Shown here: positions 19,189 through 28,211 of the stretch, piece by piece
Layout of the letters: the number at the start of each line of letters is the position of its first letter
How positions within the stretch are numbered: the stretch's first letter is position 1
Notes under the pieces: model-generated
Seen by the model: only the letters and a program-made list of their open reading frames with translations
Told to the model about the DNA's origin: nothing
The model's database searches: none
Made by a program: the position numbers and the translations under genes
Assembly (NCBI GenBank): GCA_963796125.1
Contig: CAWCKM010000022.1
Location: forward strand, 1 to 64,000
DNA length: 64,000 bases
DNA from: DASPRG01 sp963796125
Lineage (GTDB): Bacteria > Nitrospirota > Thermodesulfovibrionia > Thermodesulfovibrionales > SM23-35
Reading direction: 5' to 3'

Positions 19189-20737
19189 ATGGAAAATATC
19201 GGCGGAAAGTCTGACATAGAATTACTGTATCGTGAAATAGGTGGATGTGAGATTGAAATTTCAGGCCCCTGTTGTCTCGTTGTCTTCGGCGCATATGGAG
19301 ACCTTGCAAAGGGAAAGCTCATTCCTTCACTTTACCTTCTCAGTAAGAACAGACTCATTTCGGAAAACTTTTTTCTTCTCGGAATTGGCCGCCAGGAGAT
19401 GAGTCGTGAGCAGTATTTTGAGTTGATGCAGACTGCTGTGAAGAGTGCATACCCGAAAGATTACGATGATGCTGCCTGGTCTGAATTTGCGATGAAACTG
19501 TATTATTCCTCCTTTGATTTTGACTTCTTCTGAGCTTTATATCAAATTTCTCAAAGAGAAACTTCCACCTTTAGAAAAGAAACATCAGACCAGAGGAAAC
19601 CGTATATTTTATCTGGCCACTCCTCCATCGGTTTTCGAACCTATCATCTTAAACCTCGGTATGGCAGGTCTTTCTGATGAAGATGAAAGTTACAGTCATG
19701 TTGTCATTGAAAAGCCTTTCGGCAGAGATTTCGATTCGGCAAAGAGATTGAACAGTGTCCTCCAGAAATATTTTAAAGAGAGACAGATTTTCCGCATAGA
19801 TCACTATCTCGGTATGGAAACAGTTCAAAATATGCTCATGTTCCGTTTTGCAAACTCAATCTTTGAGCCACTCTGGAACAGGAGATATGTCGATCATATT
19901 CAGATAACAGCTTCAGAAACACTGGGAGTCGGGTATAGGGCAGGCTATTACGAAGAAGCAGGTGTGATAAAAGACATGTTCCAGAGCCATATTCTTCAGC
20001 TTCTTGCACTGATAGCCATGGAACCTCCTGTAGCATTCGAGGCGGATAGGGTAAGAGAGGAAAAGATCAAAATCTTTCGTTCTATACGACCATTTGCACT
20101 TGACAGGCTTAATGAGCACATTGTTATTGGTCAATATGGGAAGGGTGAAATCAATGGGAAAGAGGTATCAGGTTACAGAGAAGAGACAGGAGTTTCCAGT
20201 GGATCCATTGTACCGACATTCGCTGCCATGAAGGTCTTCGTTGACAATTGGAGATGGAACGACGTCCCTTTCTATATCCGTTCGGGTAAGAGACTATCAA
20301 ACAAGAAGACTGAGATATCGATACACTTCAAATCAGTCCCCCATCTGATGTTCTCAAGAGTTATGAAGGAATCCATAGACCCCAACATTCTTGTATTCAG
20401 GTTGCAACCTGATGAGGGTATTAGTCTCACCTTTCAAACAAAAAGAAAGGGGTCAAGGCTCTGTCTGGAGCCGGTCTTCATGGACTTTATATACCAGAAG
20501 GGTGTCCTCATGAGCGCTTATGGGTGGGTCCTCCTTGACTGCATGCGGGGGGATCAAATGTTATTTTTAAGACAGGAAGGGGTGGAACTGACATGGTCAT
20601 TACTGACCCCTATTATAGAAAGGCTTGAATCCTCTACAAAAGCTGAAATATTCCCGAACTATGAAGCTGGTTCATCAGGACCGGAGGAGGCGAAAAGCTT
20701 GATCGAAAGAGACGGCCGTTCATGGAGACCCTTATAA
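19189..20737 (+). CDS. zwf: Glucose-6-phosphate 1-dehydrogenase, one frameshift
   Basis: Catalyses the first oxidative pentose-phosphate step, making NADPH. The ATG at 19189 is chosen because it directly follows the tal stop. The dinucleotide motif is LVVFGAYGDLAKGKLIPSLY, and a +1 shift near 19525 leads to SELYIKFLKEKLPPLEKK. The active-site motif RIDHYLGMETVQNML is intact, as are VIEKPFGRDFDSA and VPFYIRSGKRLSNKKTEI. Restored length is about 515 residues, normal for the enzyme. The coenzyme motif has Tyr in place of the more usual Ala or Ser (GAYGDLA). Clustering with pgl and gnd supports a complete oxidative branch. Confidence 0.93.
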
Positions 20738-20764
20738 TTTCGTTCTTCAGGTAATTGTACGGAT

Positions 20765-20945
20765 AAAGCCTCCCTTTGGAAAAGGGGGGTGAGGGGGGAT
20801 TTAAAAATAACAATGCTCCGTTACAACAAGAATCTTAAAAGATATTTCAAATCACTCGGAGTAAATATGAATGATGAAAGGGTATGGGATATATGTAATT
20901 CTTAAAATCTCCCCTTTCCCCTCTTTTCCAAAGAGGGGTTTTAGA
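20765..20945. repeat. Dispersed palindromic repeat, CCCCTTT/AAAGGGG type, in zwf-pgl gap
   Basis: CTCCCTTTGGAAAAGGGGGG (from about 20769) and the facing arm CCCCTCTTTTCCAAAGAGGGG (20917-20937) bracket an AT-rich centre of about 130 bp. Same family as 5028-5130. It separates pgl from the tightly packed upstream operon and may attenuate transcription. Confidence 0.65.
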
Positions 20946-20987
20946 GTATCAAGAGAAAAGCCTAAAGAACCATAGTTTTATCTTTAT

Positions 20988-21716
20988 ATGCAGATCATAG
21001 TACTACCAACCTTAGAAGATCTCAGCCGTAAGGCTGCAGAAATCTTTGTTGACATATCAAGAGCATGTATTATCTCAAAAGGAAGGTTTACCGTTGCAGT
21101 CTCGGGTGGTTCCACACCGAGAAGGTTATATGCCCTCCTCAGCTCGGATTCTTATAGAGAAAAAATTGACTGGAGTCATGTCTATTTTTTCTGGGTAGAT
21201 GAACGGTGCGTGCCGAAGGAGCATGAAGACAGCAATTACGGGCTTGTTTTCGAAACACTTTTATCAAAAATTCCAATACCGGATGACAATATACACAGAA
21301 TTAGATGTGAGAAAGGATCTGAAAAAGCTGCGAAAGCATACGAAGAAGATTTGAGAACTTTCTTCGGGAAAAATATCTTGCCAGTTTTTGATCTTATTCT
21401 TCTTGGAATTGGAAAAGACGGACATACTGCTTCACTCTTTCCTGATTCAGAAGCACTCAAAGAGACTGACAGGCTTGTTGTTCCAGTTTTTATTGAGAAG
21501 CAACAAAAACATAGAATAACGCTGACACTTCCTGTTCTGAACAATGGTTCTCATGTAATTATATTAGCATCAGGTTCGGCAAAAGCAGATATCATCCAGG
21601 AGATTTTAGGCAGGAAGGATAGGGCGATGCAGTATCCTGCCGGCCTTGTTCAGCCTATCCGGGGCAATATACTGTGGTTAGTTGACGAAGAAGCTGCGAA
21701 AAAATTAAAGAGATAA
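20988..21716 (+). CDS. pgl: 6-phosphogluconolactonase
   Basis: Hydrolyses 6-phosphogluconolactone, linking Zwf and Gnd. The 242-residue protein has the family motifs FTVAVSGGSTPRRLYALL near residue 35, the FFWVDERCVP segment, and LLGIGKDGHTASLFPDS containing the catalytic His. Intact in one frame. Encoded 250 bp after zwf on the same strand, it completes the oxidative branch together with zwf and gnd. Confidence 0.95.
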   Translation: MQIIVLPTLEDLSRKAAEIFVDISRACIISKGRFTVAVSGGSTPRRLYALLSSDSYREKIDWSHVYFFWVDERCVPKEHEDSNYGLVFETLLSKIPIPDDNIHRIRCEKGSEKAAKAYEEDLRTFFGKNILPVFDLILLGIGKDGHTASLFPDSEALKETDRLVVPVFIEKQQKHRITLTLPVLNNGSHVIILASGSAKADIIQEILGRKDRAMQYPAGLVQPIRGNILWLVDEEAAKKLKR

Positions 21717-21741
21717 GCTACAGAGCGGCAAACATTTTTTC

Positions 21742-21810
21742 TGTAAGATAAATACTTACAAAAAAATCAGACTTCTCCTGATACCTTTTATTTGTCTTTT
21801 CCCGTAGAAT
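21742..21810 (+). promoter_or_regulatory. Shared multi-palindrome promoter, copy C (upstream of glucoamylase)
   Basis: A perfect TGTAAG-N7-CTTACA palindrome at 21742-21760 is followed by five A bases, then a perfect ATCAG-N7-CTGAT at 21766-21782. TAGAAT, a -10 candidate, lies at 21805-21810, 22 bp further. This compact copy lacks the extra upstream site seen in copies A, B, D, F and G. A Shine-Dalgarno-like AAAGGAGGTGA at about 21819 has no obvious gene behind it; the leader runs about 145 bases to the GH15 start. Confidence 0.78.
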
Positions 21811-21957
21811 CTTATGTGAAAAGGAGGTGAAGGGGAGAAGCGAAGAGATTATGTCTTTTCCTATCCCTTTATAAAGAGAACTGTTATGCCTATATTCTTA
21901 TTGAAGTCTTTTTTATCATCGCTTTCTTAAATACTCTTTGAAGGAAGGAATTATACG

Positions 21958-23983
21958 ATGCCACGCGATATTCCTGTTGGGAATGGTTGTCTTCTGATCA
22001 CCTTTGATCAGGACTATTGCCTGAGAGATATTTACTATCCGTATGTCGGCAAGGAGAACCATACTGACGGACACAGATTCAGGTTTGGTGTCTGGGCTGA
22101 TGGAAGATTTGATTGGGTGAAAAGAGAGAGTTGGGATCTCAATCTTGAGTATGTCCATGAAAGTCTTCTGACAAACGTCACAGGAAGAAACGAAACCCTT
22201 GGGATGTGGTTTTCATTGTAATGACGTTGTTGATTACAGTGAAAATATTTATATAAAGAGGATAATCCTGAAGAACCCTCTTGACAGGGAAAGGGAAATC
22301 CGCCTGTTTTTCCACCATGACTTCCATATCCTTGCGTCTCAGATAGGGGATACTGCCTATTTTGATCCTGATGAAAAGGCGATAATACACTACAAGGGCA
22401 ATCGTTATTTCCTGATGAGTGGCATGAAGAACGGTATTCGCGGGATCGATCAATATTCAACAGGCATAAAAGAATTTCGTCTTCTTGAAGGAACATGGAG
22501 AGATGCAGAAGATGGAATACTCGAAGGCAATACAATATCACAGGGTTCTGTAGATTCTACTCTCTCCTTCAATATTCACATACCTCCCCAGGGAGAAAAA
22601 ACACTCTATTACTGGATAACAGCCGGACACGATTATGCAGAAGTAAGTCGTTTGCACAAATTAATCCTCGGACATGGACCGGAATATTTCATGACAAGGA
22701 CAGAGAATTACTGGAGGGCATGGATAAATAAAGAGCAGTTTAATCTTACGAACTTGCCCGAGGAGGTCTTAAGGCTCTATAAAAAAAGTCTCCTTATCCT
22801 GACGACGAATATTGATATACATGGAGCTATTATTGCAGCAAACGATTCTGACATTCAGCACTTTGCAAGGGACACCTATAGTTATATGTGGCCTCGTGAT
22901 GGGGCCTTTGCAGCCTATGCACTCGATATGGCCGGCTATCACGGCTTGACAAGACAATTTTTTGATTTTTGTCTTGACATAATCAGTAAAGGTAAAGAAT
23001 CAGTAGGATATTTCCTCCATAAATATAATCCTGACGGTTCCCTCGGAAGTTCCTGGCATCCATGGATAAGTGGCAATGAGAAAAAATTGCCGATACAGGA
23101 AGATGGCACAGGTCTTATCCTCTGGTCTCTCTGGCATCATTTTGACAAGTTCAGGGACATAGAATTTACCATCAGGCAGTATGAGAACATGGTCATTCGC
23201 TGCGGAGATTTCCTCGCATCTTACAGGGACAGTGCCACAGGGCTTCCTCTTCCATCCTATGACCTGTGGGAAGAAAAATGGGGAATCCATACATTTACAG
23301 TCTCAGCCGTCTATGGCGGCCTTAAGGCAGCAGAGAAATTCAGCACATTTTTTGGAGATACAAGAAGGACAAAGATTTACAAGAAGGCATCAGAAGAGGT
23401 AAGGAACGCAATGGACAGATATCTTTACAGCAGGGATCTTAAAAGGTTTTTGAAATCAATAATCCCGCGGGATAACAGCTCCTTTGATACAGACCTTACC
23501 ATTGATGCCAGTATCTATGCACCATTCTATTTTGGCGTTTTCGATCCAAAAGATGAGAGGGTCGTTAATACAATGATTTCTATAAAAGAACGTCTATCTG
23601 TACAGACTGACGTTGGAGGCATTGCGAGATACGAAGGAGATGGTTACCATAAAGTCACAGATAACGTACATGGAGTTCCAGGCAATCCCTGGTTTATTTG
23701 TACCCTCTGGCTTGCACAGTGGTATATCGCAAAGGCCGAACACCTTGAGGAGTTACAGGAAGCAATTCCTATCCTTGAATGGGTGAGTTCAAGGGCATTG
23801 CCATCGGGAGTGCTTGCAGAACAGGTCAACCCGTACACTAATCAACCCCTGTCGGTATCTCCCCTTACCTGGAGTCATGCTGCCTTTGTGGCGACTACCC
23901 TTGAATATCTGAAAAAGATGGAGAAGATTTATATCTGCCCAAGTTGCGGGCATCCGCTCTACAAATATGAAAGGGGGAAATAG
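21958..23983 (+). CDS. GH15-family glucoamylase (glucan 1,4-alpha-glucosidase type), one frameshift
   Basis: Releases glucose from the ends of alpha-glucans. The N-terminal beta domain starts MPRDIPVGNG and contains RDIYYPYVGKENH. A +1 shift near 22205 leads into NDVVDYSENIYIKRIILKN. The (alpha/alpha)6 catalytic domain shows ARDTYSYMWPRDGAFAAYAL, a first acid in LPIQEDGTGLILW and the second acid in GVLAEQVNPYT, with SPLTWSHAAFV at the end. The last 20 residues add CPSCGHPLYKYE, half a zinc ribbon, which is unusual for GH15. No signal peptide is seen, so intracellular glycogen or maltodextrin is the likely substrate. GAAGGAAGG precedes the ATG. Confidence 0.9.
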
Positions 23984-24035
23984 ATAATCCGTAATGGCGT
24001 GGAATAAGAATAAAGAGTAAAAAGGAGGTGATGGA

Positions 24036-24257
24036 GTGTCGAAAGTAGATGATACCTATGAGAATGAAATAATATGTATTAAATTCTGCGGTGTTTGCCC
24101 GACGTATCCAGGCGTTAAGGGAGAGTTACTTTTCTGTGCAAGGGGAAAGAGCAATTCACCAAAGCAAAAAGCAGGTTGCAATTGCGGTCTCTGTGATGTC
24201 TGGAATAAGTATGAACTTACTGATTTTTACTATTGCATTGAAGGAGCAGCAACGTAA
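24036..24257 (+). CDS. DUF2769-type cysteine-rich small protein
   Basis: A 73-residue protein starting at GTG, chosen because AAAGGAGGTG lies directly upstream. It has eight cysteines in the order C-x2-CP, FCARGKS, GCNCGLCDVW and YYC, matching the DUF2769 pattern. The spacing suggests a metal or iron-sulfur site. Function is unknown; relatives occur mostly in anaerobes. It lies 52 bases after the glucoamylase and 22 before the ferritin-like gene, so the three may be co-transcribed. Confidence 0.8.
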   Translation: MSKVDDTYENEIICIKFCGVCPTYPGVKGELLFCARGKSNSPKQKAGCNCGLCDVWNKYELTDFYYCIEGAAT

Positions 24258-24279
24258 AAAGAATTATAGGAGGTGTAAG

Positions 24280-24573
24280 ATGATGTCACAAATCCCCATA
24301 AGACTCGAAGGGATGAAAAAAGAAGATATTGACAGAGAGATACTGAGAGCGGGAATCATTGCCGAACTGGATGCCGTCAACCTGTATGAACAGATGGCAG
24401 CCATGACACAAAGGAAAGATATCAAGGCAATTCTCATGGATATCGCAAAGGAAGAAAAAACACATGTTGGTGAGTTCCAGACCCTGTTATTGAGATTAGA
24501 CAAGGAGCAGGAGAGGGAATTGGAAGAGGGCAGAAAAGAAGTTGAGGAGATAACAAAAACAAAATCCAAATGA
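24280..24573 (+). CDS. Ferritin-like / rubrerythrin-type small protein
   Basis: A 97-residue, two-helix protein. Helix 1 has IIAELDAVNLYEQMA and helix 2 has DIAKEEKTHVGEFQTLLLRLD, giving the E...ExxH pattern of one half of a di-iron ferritin-like bundle. The full-length family has four helices, so this protein would have to dimerise, as small encapsulated-ferritin-like proteins do; no encapsulin gene is present. It probably handles iron or peroxide. TAGGAGGTG precedes the ATG. The C-terminal tail is highly charged (RELEEGRKEVEE). Confidence 0.8.
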   Translation: MMSQIPIRLEGMKKEDIDREILRAGIIAELDAVNLYEQMAAMTQRKDIKAILMDIAKEEKTHVGEFQTLLLRLDKEQERELEEGRKEVEEITKTKSK

Positions 24574-24577
24574 ATTT

Positions 24578-24670
24578 TGTAGGATTAACACCGACATATA
24601 AATAAGCTTAATTCCTACAGAAAAAAAAGAATTATGCTGATATCATTTTATAGTATTTCCTTCTTATATT
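24578..24670 (+). promoter_or_regulatory. Shared multi-palindrome promoter, copy D
   Basis: TGTAGG (24578-24583), 7 bp, CCGACA (24591-24596), 17 bp, CCTACA (24614-24619), then A-rich bases and a site whose left half is degenerate but whose right half CTGAT (24637-24641) is intact. TATATT, a -10 candidate, is at 24665-24670, 23 bp beyond. Downstream is only a short peptide gene. Confidence 0.68.
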
Positions 24671-24697
24671 ATGAATAAAGGAAGGAGGTGAATGAGC

Positions 24698-24802
24698 ATG
24701 AAAAAGCCTTTGAGCAAAAGGGCATTTCAACTTGAGGCTTCCTTGTGGAATAACCTTAAAAAAGCCTTAAAGGATAATCCGGCCAAGGTATGCCAAAAGT
24801 GA
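24698..24802 (+). CDS. Short basic peptide under promoter copy D
   Basis: A 34-codon frame starting MKKPLSKRAFQLEAS, with a very strong GGAAGGAGGTGA ribosome site 7-8 bases upstream. It is basic and probably helical (LWNNLKKALKDNPAK). After its stop, the frame starting at 24799 reads VKGLKELRLLVKQHKSESRYGR to about 24867. A single +1 shift, like those elsewhere here, would give one protein of about 56 residues. No family is recognised. The dedicated promoter and ribosome site are the reason to believe it. Confidence 0.55.
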   Translation: MKKPLSKRAFQLEASLWNNLKKALKDNPAKVCQK

Positions 24803-24856
24803 AAGGCCTGAAAGAGCTAAGGTTGCTGGTCAAGCAACATAAGAGTGAAAGCAGGT

Positions 24857-24991
24857 ATGGCAGATGATCAACGGAAACAATGTGTAAATGACGTTTGCCA
24901 TATCTGCTTCTTTTTTGATTCTTCAGAAAATTGTGTGGACAAAATCCTCATCTGCCATGGATTATATGTTATTAATCTTCAAAGATCTTAA
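24857..24991 (+). CDS. Possible cysteine-rich mini-protein
   Basis: A 44-codon ATG frame reading MADDQRKQCVNDVCHICFFF and later ENCVDKILICHG. Its five cysteines are spaced like a small metal-binding knuckle, and its composition differs from random frames nearby. No clear ribosome site is present (GCAGGT precedes the ATG), and no family is recognised. It could be a translated follow-on of the short basic peptide, or chance. Confidence 0.35.
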   Translation: MADDQRKQCVNDVCHICFFFDSSENCVDKILICHGLYVINLQRS

Positions 24992-25016
24992 AAGTTGTTT
25001 AAGTTTTTCTGTTTCT

Positions 25017-25084
25017 GTCATTGCCCAACTTGATTGGGCAATCCAGAAAAAGAACTGGATTATCCGGTCAAGCCGGATAATGAC
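25017..25084. repeat. Dispersed inverted repeat copy
   Basis: ATTGCCCAACTTGATTGGGCA and CTGGATTATCCGGTCAAGCC arms form two facing hairpins, a diverged copy of the GTCATTCCCG family. It fills most of the gap before the SPASM radical SAM gene. Confidence 0.6.
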
Positions 25085-25158
25085 AATCATTGGAACAGGG
25101 TTCAGGGTTCGCTATGAATAGTCTGATTATTTCACTTGTGAACAAACTGAGGTAATTT

Positions 25159-26202
25159 ATGGCTATAACACATTCATTTGATTTCTTTGTCCAGTGGCAC
25201 CTGACTGAAAGATGTAACCTCCGATGCAAGCACTGCTATCAGACCGGCTCAGGAGGTCAGGAAATATCTTTATCTGAAGTACATGCTGTGGTCAGTGAGG
25301 TAGCGGAAATGTTGGCGGAATGGGAAAATCGATACGGGATTGTATTCTCTCCAAGTTTCAACATTACAGGCGGGGAACCCTTTTTGCGACACGATATCTT
25401 TGAAATTCTCCGTTTAATCACAAGCAGAGGTTTTGATGCCTATCTTCTCTCAAATGGTGTTCTCATTGACAGAGAAAGAGCACAAAAGATATCAGACATC
25501 GGGGTGAGAGGAGTTCAGGTGAGCATTGAAGGTCCGGAAAAAGTCCATGAGATGATCCGTGGCAGAAGTAGTTTCTCATCAGCTATGAGAGGAGTTCAGC
25601 ATCTTCTCGATGCAGGCGTTACAGTTACCCTCAACGTCACCCTGTCTGATATCAATGCTGACCATTTCATGGAGACGATTGAGCTATCGTCCTTAGCAGG
25701 TGTGCAGCGGCTTGGTTTTTCAAGACTTGTTCCGTCAGGCAGAGGTACAGGCCTCTTCCAGAACATGCTCAGCAAAGAAAGGTTAAAACAACTATATGAG
25801 TCTATCCTTCCTCTGAAGGTAAAGGGGCTTGAGATTGTAACAGGGGATCCGATTGTAGGACAGATGTCTCCGGATATTACAGAAGACAATGGTTCCGTTC
25901 CCACCGGAGGGTGCGCAGCAGGCGTTTCAGGAGTTACTATCTTGCAGGATGGGACAATAACACCCTGCAGAAGACTGAACATTCCAATAGGGAACGTACG
26001 GAGGGACTCTCTCAGAGAGGTATGGGCAACATCAAAAGTCCTGATGAAATTAAGGGACAGACAATCTTATACTGGAAAATGCAGGAGATGCCACAGGTGG
26101 GCTTCATGCAGAGGGTGCAGGGCGATAGCATATGCCTATTCATGCATGATGAGGAAAGAAAGTTTCCTTTCCGAGGATCCACAATGCTTTATTGAAGGTT
26201 AA
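25159..26202 (+). CDS. Radical SAM protein with SPASM domain
   Basis: A 347-residue cytoplasmic enzyme. The cluster motif CNLRCKHCYQ is at residues 19-28, followed by FNITGGEPFL and GVQVSIEGPEKVHE. The C-terminal SPASM region has cysteines in GGCAAGVSG, TPCRRLN, KCRRCHRWASCRGC, SCMMRKE and DPQCF, enough for auxiliary iron-sulfur clusters. SPASM enzymes modify peptides or haem precursors. No precursor-peptide gene is obvious, although the two short frames just upstream (24698 and 24857) are worth considering. The next gene starts 3 bases after the stop. Confidence 0.88.
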   Translation: MAITHSFDFFVQWHLTERCNLRCKHCYQTGSGGQEISLSEVHAVVSEVAEMLAEWENRYGIVFSPSFNITGGEPFLRHDIFEILRLITSRGFDAYLLSNGVLIDRERAQKISDIGVRGVQVSIEGPEKVHEMIRGRSSFSSAMRGVQHLLDAGVTVTLNVTLSDINADHFMETIELSSLAGVQRLGFSRLVPSGRGTGLFQNMLSKERLKQLYESILPLKVKGLEIVTGDPIVGQMSPDITEDNGSVPTGGCAAGVSGVTILQDGTITPCRRLNIPIGNVRRDSLREVWATSKVLMKLRDRQSYTGKCRRCHRWASCRGCRAIAYAYSCMMRKESFLSEDPQCFIEG

Positions 26203-26204
26203 CT

Positions 26205-26780
26205 ATGCTTGATCTTCTCGCCTTTGTGACAATTATCCTCTGGCCCATCGTTCCTCTGTTCTGGATTCCTGTGCACGGTCTTTCAAGGATTTTTAAAAAG
26301 CTTGGTCTCCTGACCTATGGTATGCCTCTTTTTACTTGGGTCCCTTTAGCATATCTTATATACAGGAATAAAGGATTACTGCTTTCCTGGAAAATAGATT
26401 TCTCTGTCGGCATACATGCTTTGGGTTTTATTCTCTTAGTCCTTGGGACTGTGCTCCATCTCTGGACCGGTAAACTCCTGGGCCTATGGGGGTTGATAGG
26501 ACTACCAGAGGTATCAAGGAGGATAGAAGGAAAACTAATTACAACAGGACCATTTTCTGTGGTCAGACACCCGACCTATCTCGCCCATACCCTGATGTTT
26601 TCCGGTATTTTTCTCCTAACAGGAGCAGTAGCTGTGGGCGCTATTACCTTTATTGATCTCATCCTTGTCTATGCATTAATTATCCCTCTTGAAGAGAAAG
26701 AGCTTTCAAAACGTTTCGGTAATGATTATAATCTCTATAAAAAGAAAGTACCGAAATTCTTACCCCGGTTTCATTTTTAA
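26205..26780 (+). CDS. Isoprenylcysteine-carboxyl-methyltransferase / PEMT-like membrane protein
   Basis: A 191-residue integral membrane protein with about five hydrophobic helices. The C-terminal SAM-site signature is present: TGPFSVVRHPTYLAHTL, then PLEEKELSKRFGNDYNLYKK and VPKFLPR. Bacterial members methylate small hydrophobic or isoprenoid-like substrates, including polyketide products. It starts 3 bases after the radical SAM stop, which implies a joint function. Confidence 0.85.
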   Translation: MLDLLAFVTIILWPIVPLFWIPVHGLSRIFKKLGLLTYGMPLFTWVPLAYLIYRNKGLLLSWKIDFSVGIHALGFILLVLGTVLHLWTGKLLGLWGLIGLPEVSRRIEGKLITTGPFSVVRHPTYLAHTLMFSGIFLLTGAVAVGAITFIDLILVYALIIPLEEKELSKRFGNDYNLYKKKVPKFLPRFHF

Positions 26781-26805
26781 TTATTGAACAGTAGAGAAAT
26801 AGAAC

Positions 26806-27588
26806 ATGCGACTGAAAGGAAAAGTGGCTATCGTAACAGGTGCGGGAAGAGGACTGGGGAGAGCCTCTTCTCTTGAGATGGCAAAAGAGGGCGCGTCTCT
26901 TGTGATTTTAAGCCGCACACCTTCAGAACTGAGGGAGACTGCAAAGGCCATAAGAACTTCAGGTGCAGACGTCATCTCCATAAAGGCTGACGTTGCAAAC
27001 CCCGGAGACATTGAAAAAGTTGTTGACAAGACTATCAAACACTTTGGAAAAATCGATATACTCATGAACAACGCATCAATAATCGGCCCCGTGAGCCCTC
27101 TTTTTATGATTGATCATAAAGAATGGGATGAAACTATGGACATAAATCTCAGGGGCCCCTATCTCTTTGCAAAAGCGGTCATCCCTTACATGATCAAACA
27201 GAGCAGGGGAAAAATAATTAATGTTACATCCGGACTCGGAGAGATGGTGATGCCGACTTTTGCGGCTTATTCTGTGGCGAAGGCAGGGCTGATCCATCTT
27301 ACGAAAATAATGGCAGAAGAGCTTGAATACCATAACATTCAGGCAAATGGTCTTGACCCGGGTGTAATGGATACAAGGATGCAGGAGGAGATAAGGGATT
27401 TAGGTCCTGAGATATTGGGTGAAGAGATTTATCATGAATTTTTATCCATGAAGGAAAACGGTATTCTTGAGCCACCTGAAAAGGCAGCGCGGTTAGGGGT
27501 ATTTCTTGCCTCGAAGGAATCAGATTCAATAACAGGGGAAAACGGTACGGGAACATACTATAAGCGATTCGGCTATAAAGGGTATTAA
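26806..27588 (+). CDS. Short-chain dehydrogenase/reductase
   Basis: A 260-residue NAD(P)-dependent oxidoreductase. The cofactor motif is VTGAGRGLGRAS, NNASIIG follows, the active-site serine is in INVTSGLGEM, and the catalytic pair is YSVAKAG. The C-terminus ends SDSITGENGTGTYYKRFG, as in FabG-like reductases. It lies 25 bases after the methyltransferase and probably belongs to the same transcript. The substrate is unknown. Confidence 0.9.
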   Translation: MRLKGKVAIVTGAGRGLGRASSLEMAKEGASLVILSRTPSELRETAKAIRTSGADVISIKADVANPGDIEKVVDKTIKHFGKIDILMNNASIIGPVSPLFMIDHKEWDETMDINLRGPYLFAKAVIPYMIKQSRGKIINVTSGLGEMVMPTFAAYSVAKAGLIHLTKIMAEELEYHNIQANGLDPGVMDTRMQEEIRDLGPEILGEEIYHEFLSMKENGILEPPEKAARLGVFLASKESDSITGENGTGTYYKRFGYKGY

Positions 27589-27702
27589 GAGAACAAACTG
27601 ATTCCAAAAATGCTGGATGCTGAAATGAATTCCGTATGGTCGCAGACAGCGCAACAACCTCTTTATAATATACTAAGACGGCTATAAGTAAAGCTACATA
27701 GA

Positions 27703-27770
27703 TGTCATTCCCGCTTGTCGGGAATCTTTCTGAAAAACCAGAAGGATTGCGGACAAGCCGCAATGACAGA
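27703..27770. repeat. Dispersed inverted repeat, GTCATTCCCG family
   Basis: GTCATTCCCGCTTGTCGGGA, a short spacer, then GGATTGCGGACAAGCCGCAA leading to TGACAGAA. A well-preserved copy in the 27589-27886 gap; the rest of the gap holds nothing recognisable. Confidence 0.8.
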
Positions 27771-27886
27771 AAGTGATAATGATGTCGCCTTACTAATGAA
27801 CGAATTAGTAATTTGTCGTTATTTAGATTTTTACGTTGACAGGGGTAATCATTTTTTGATTTATTAAAATAAAAAGGTGGAATGGA

Positions 27887-28195
27887 ATGAAGGAAAAGTC
27901 TTTTGGCGAAAAACGCAGATATGAACGGAAACCATTTTTTCAGAACATACGATATTATCTCCATGCCCCTCACCGGGACAAGGACAGAATCTATAGCTAT
28001 GGTGATTCTACTGACATCAGTGAAGGCGGGCTTGGAATGATAACCTACTTTCCCCTCATGAGAGGAGATACGTTGTTTTTTGAGCCTGAGCTTAAGGTAA
28101 ATGGCATTATGGCAAGATCCTCTGTGGTAAGGTGGGTACAAGAATTTGACGATGATCGAAAATATCGGGCGGGCATGGAATTTATCAATCATTAA
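27887..28195 (+). CDS. PilZ domain protein
   Basis: A 102-residue single-domain protein. The c-di-GMP-binding RRYERKPF and DISEGGLGMITYFPL motifs are intact, and VVRWVQEF and RAGMEFI complete the barrel. The sequence is close to the PilZ half of the protein at 8516-8941 (shared GLGMIT.FPL and FFEPE). AAAAAGGTGGAATG gives a ribosome site. The next gene follows after 16 bases and carries the DUF2934 half. Confidence 0.87.
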   Translation: MKEKSFGEKRRYERKPFFQNIRYYLHAPHRDKDRIYSYGDSTDISEGGLGMITYFPLMRGDTLFFEPELKVNGIMARSSVVRWVQEFDDDRKYRAGMEFINH

Positions 28196-28211
28196 GCAAC
28201 GAAAAGACAGT

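Noticed and set aside
24857..24991. Confident gene call for the Cys-rich mini-ORF
   Set aside because: Not rejected outright, but lowered in confidence: no ribosome site and no recognised family.
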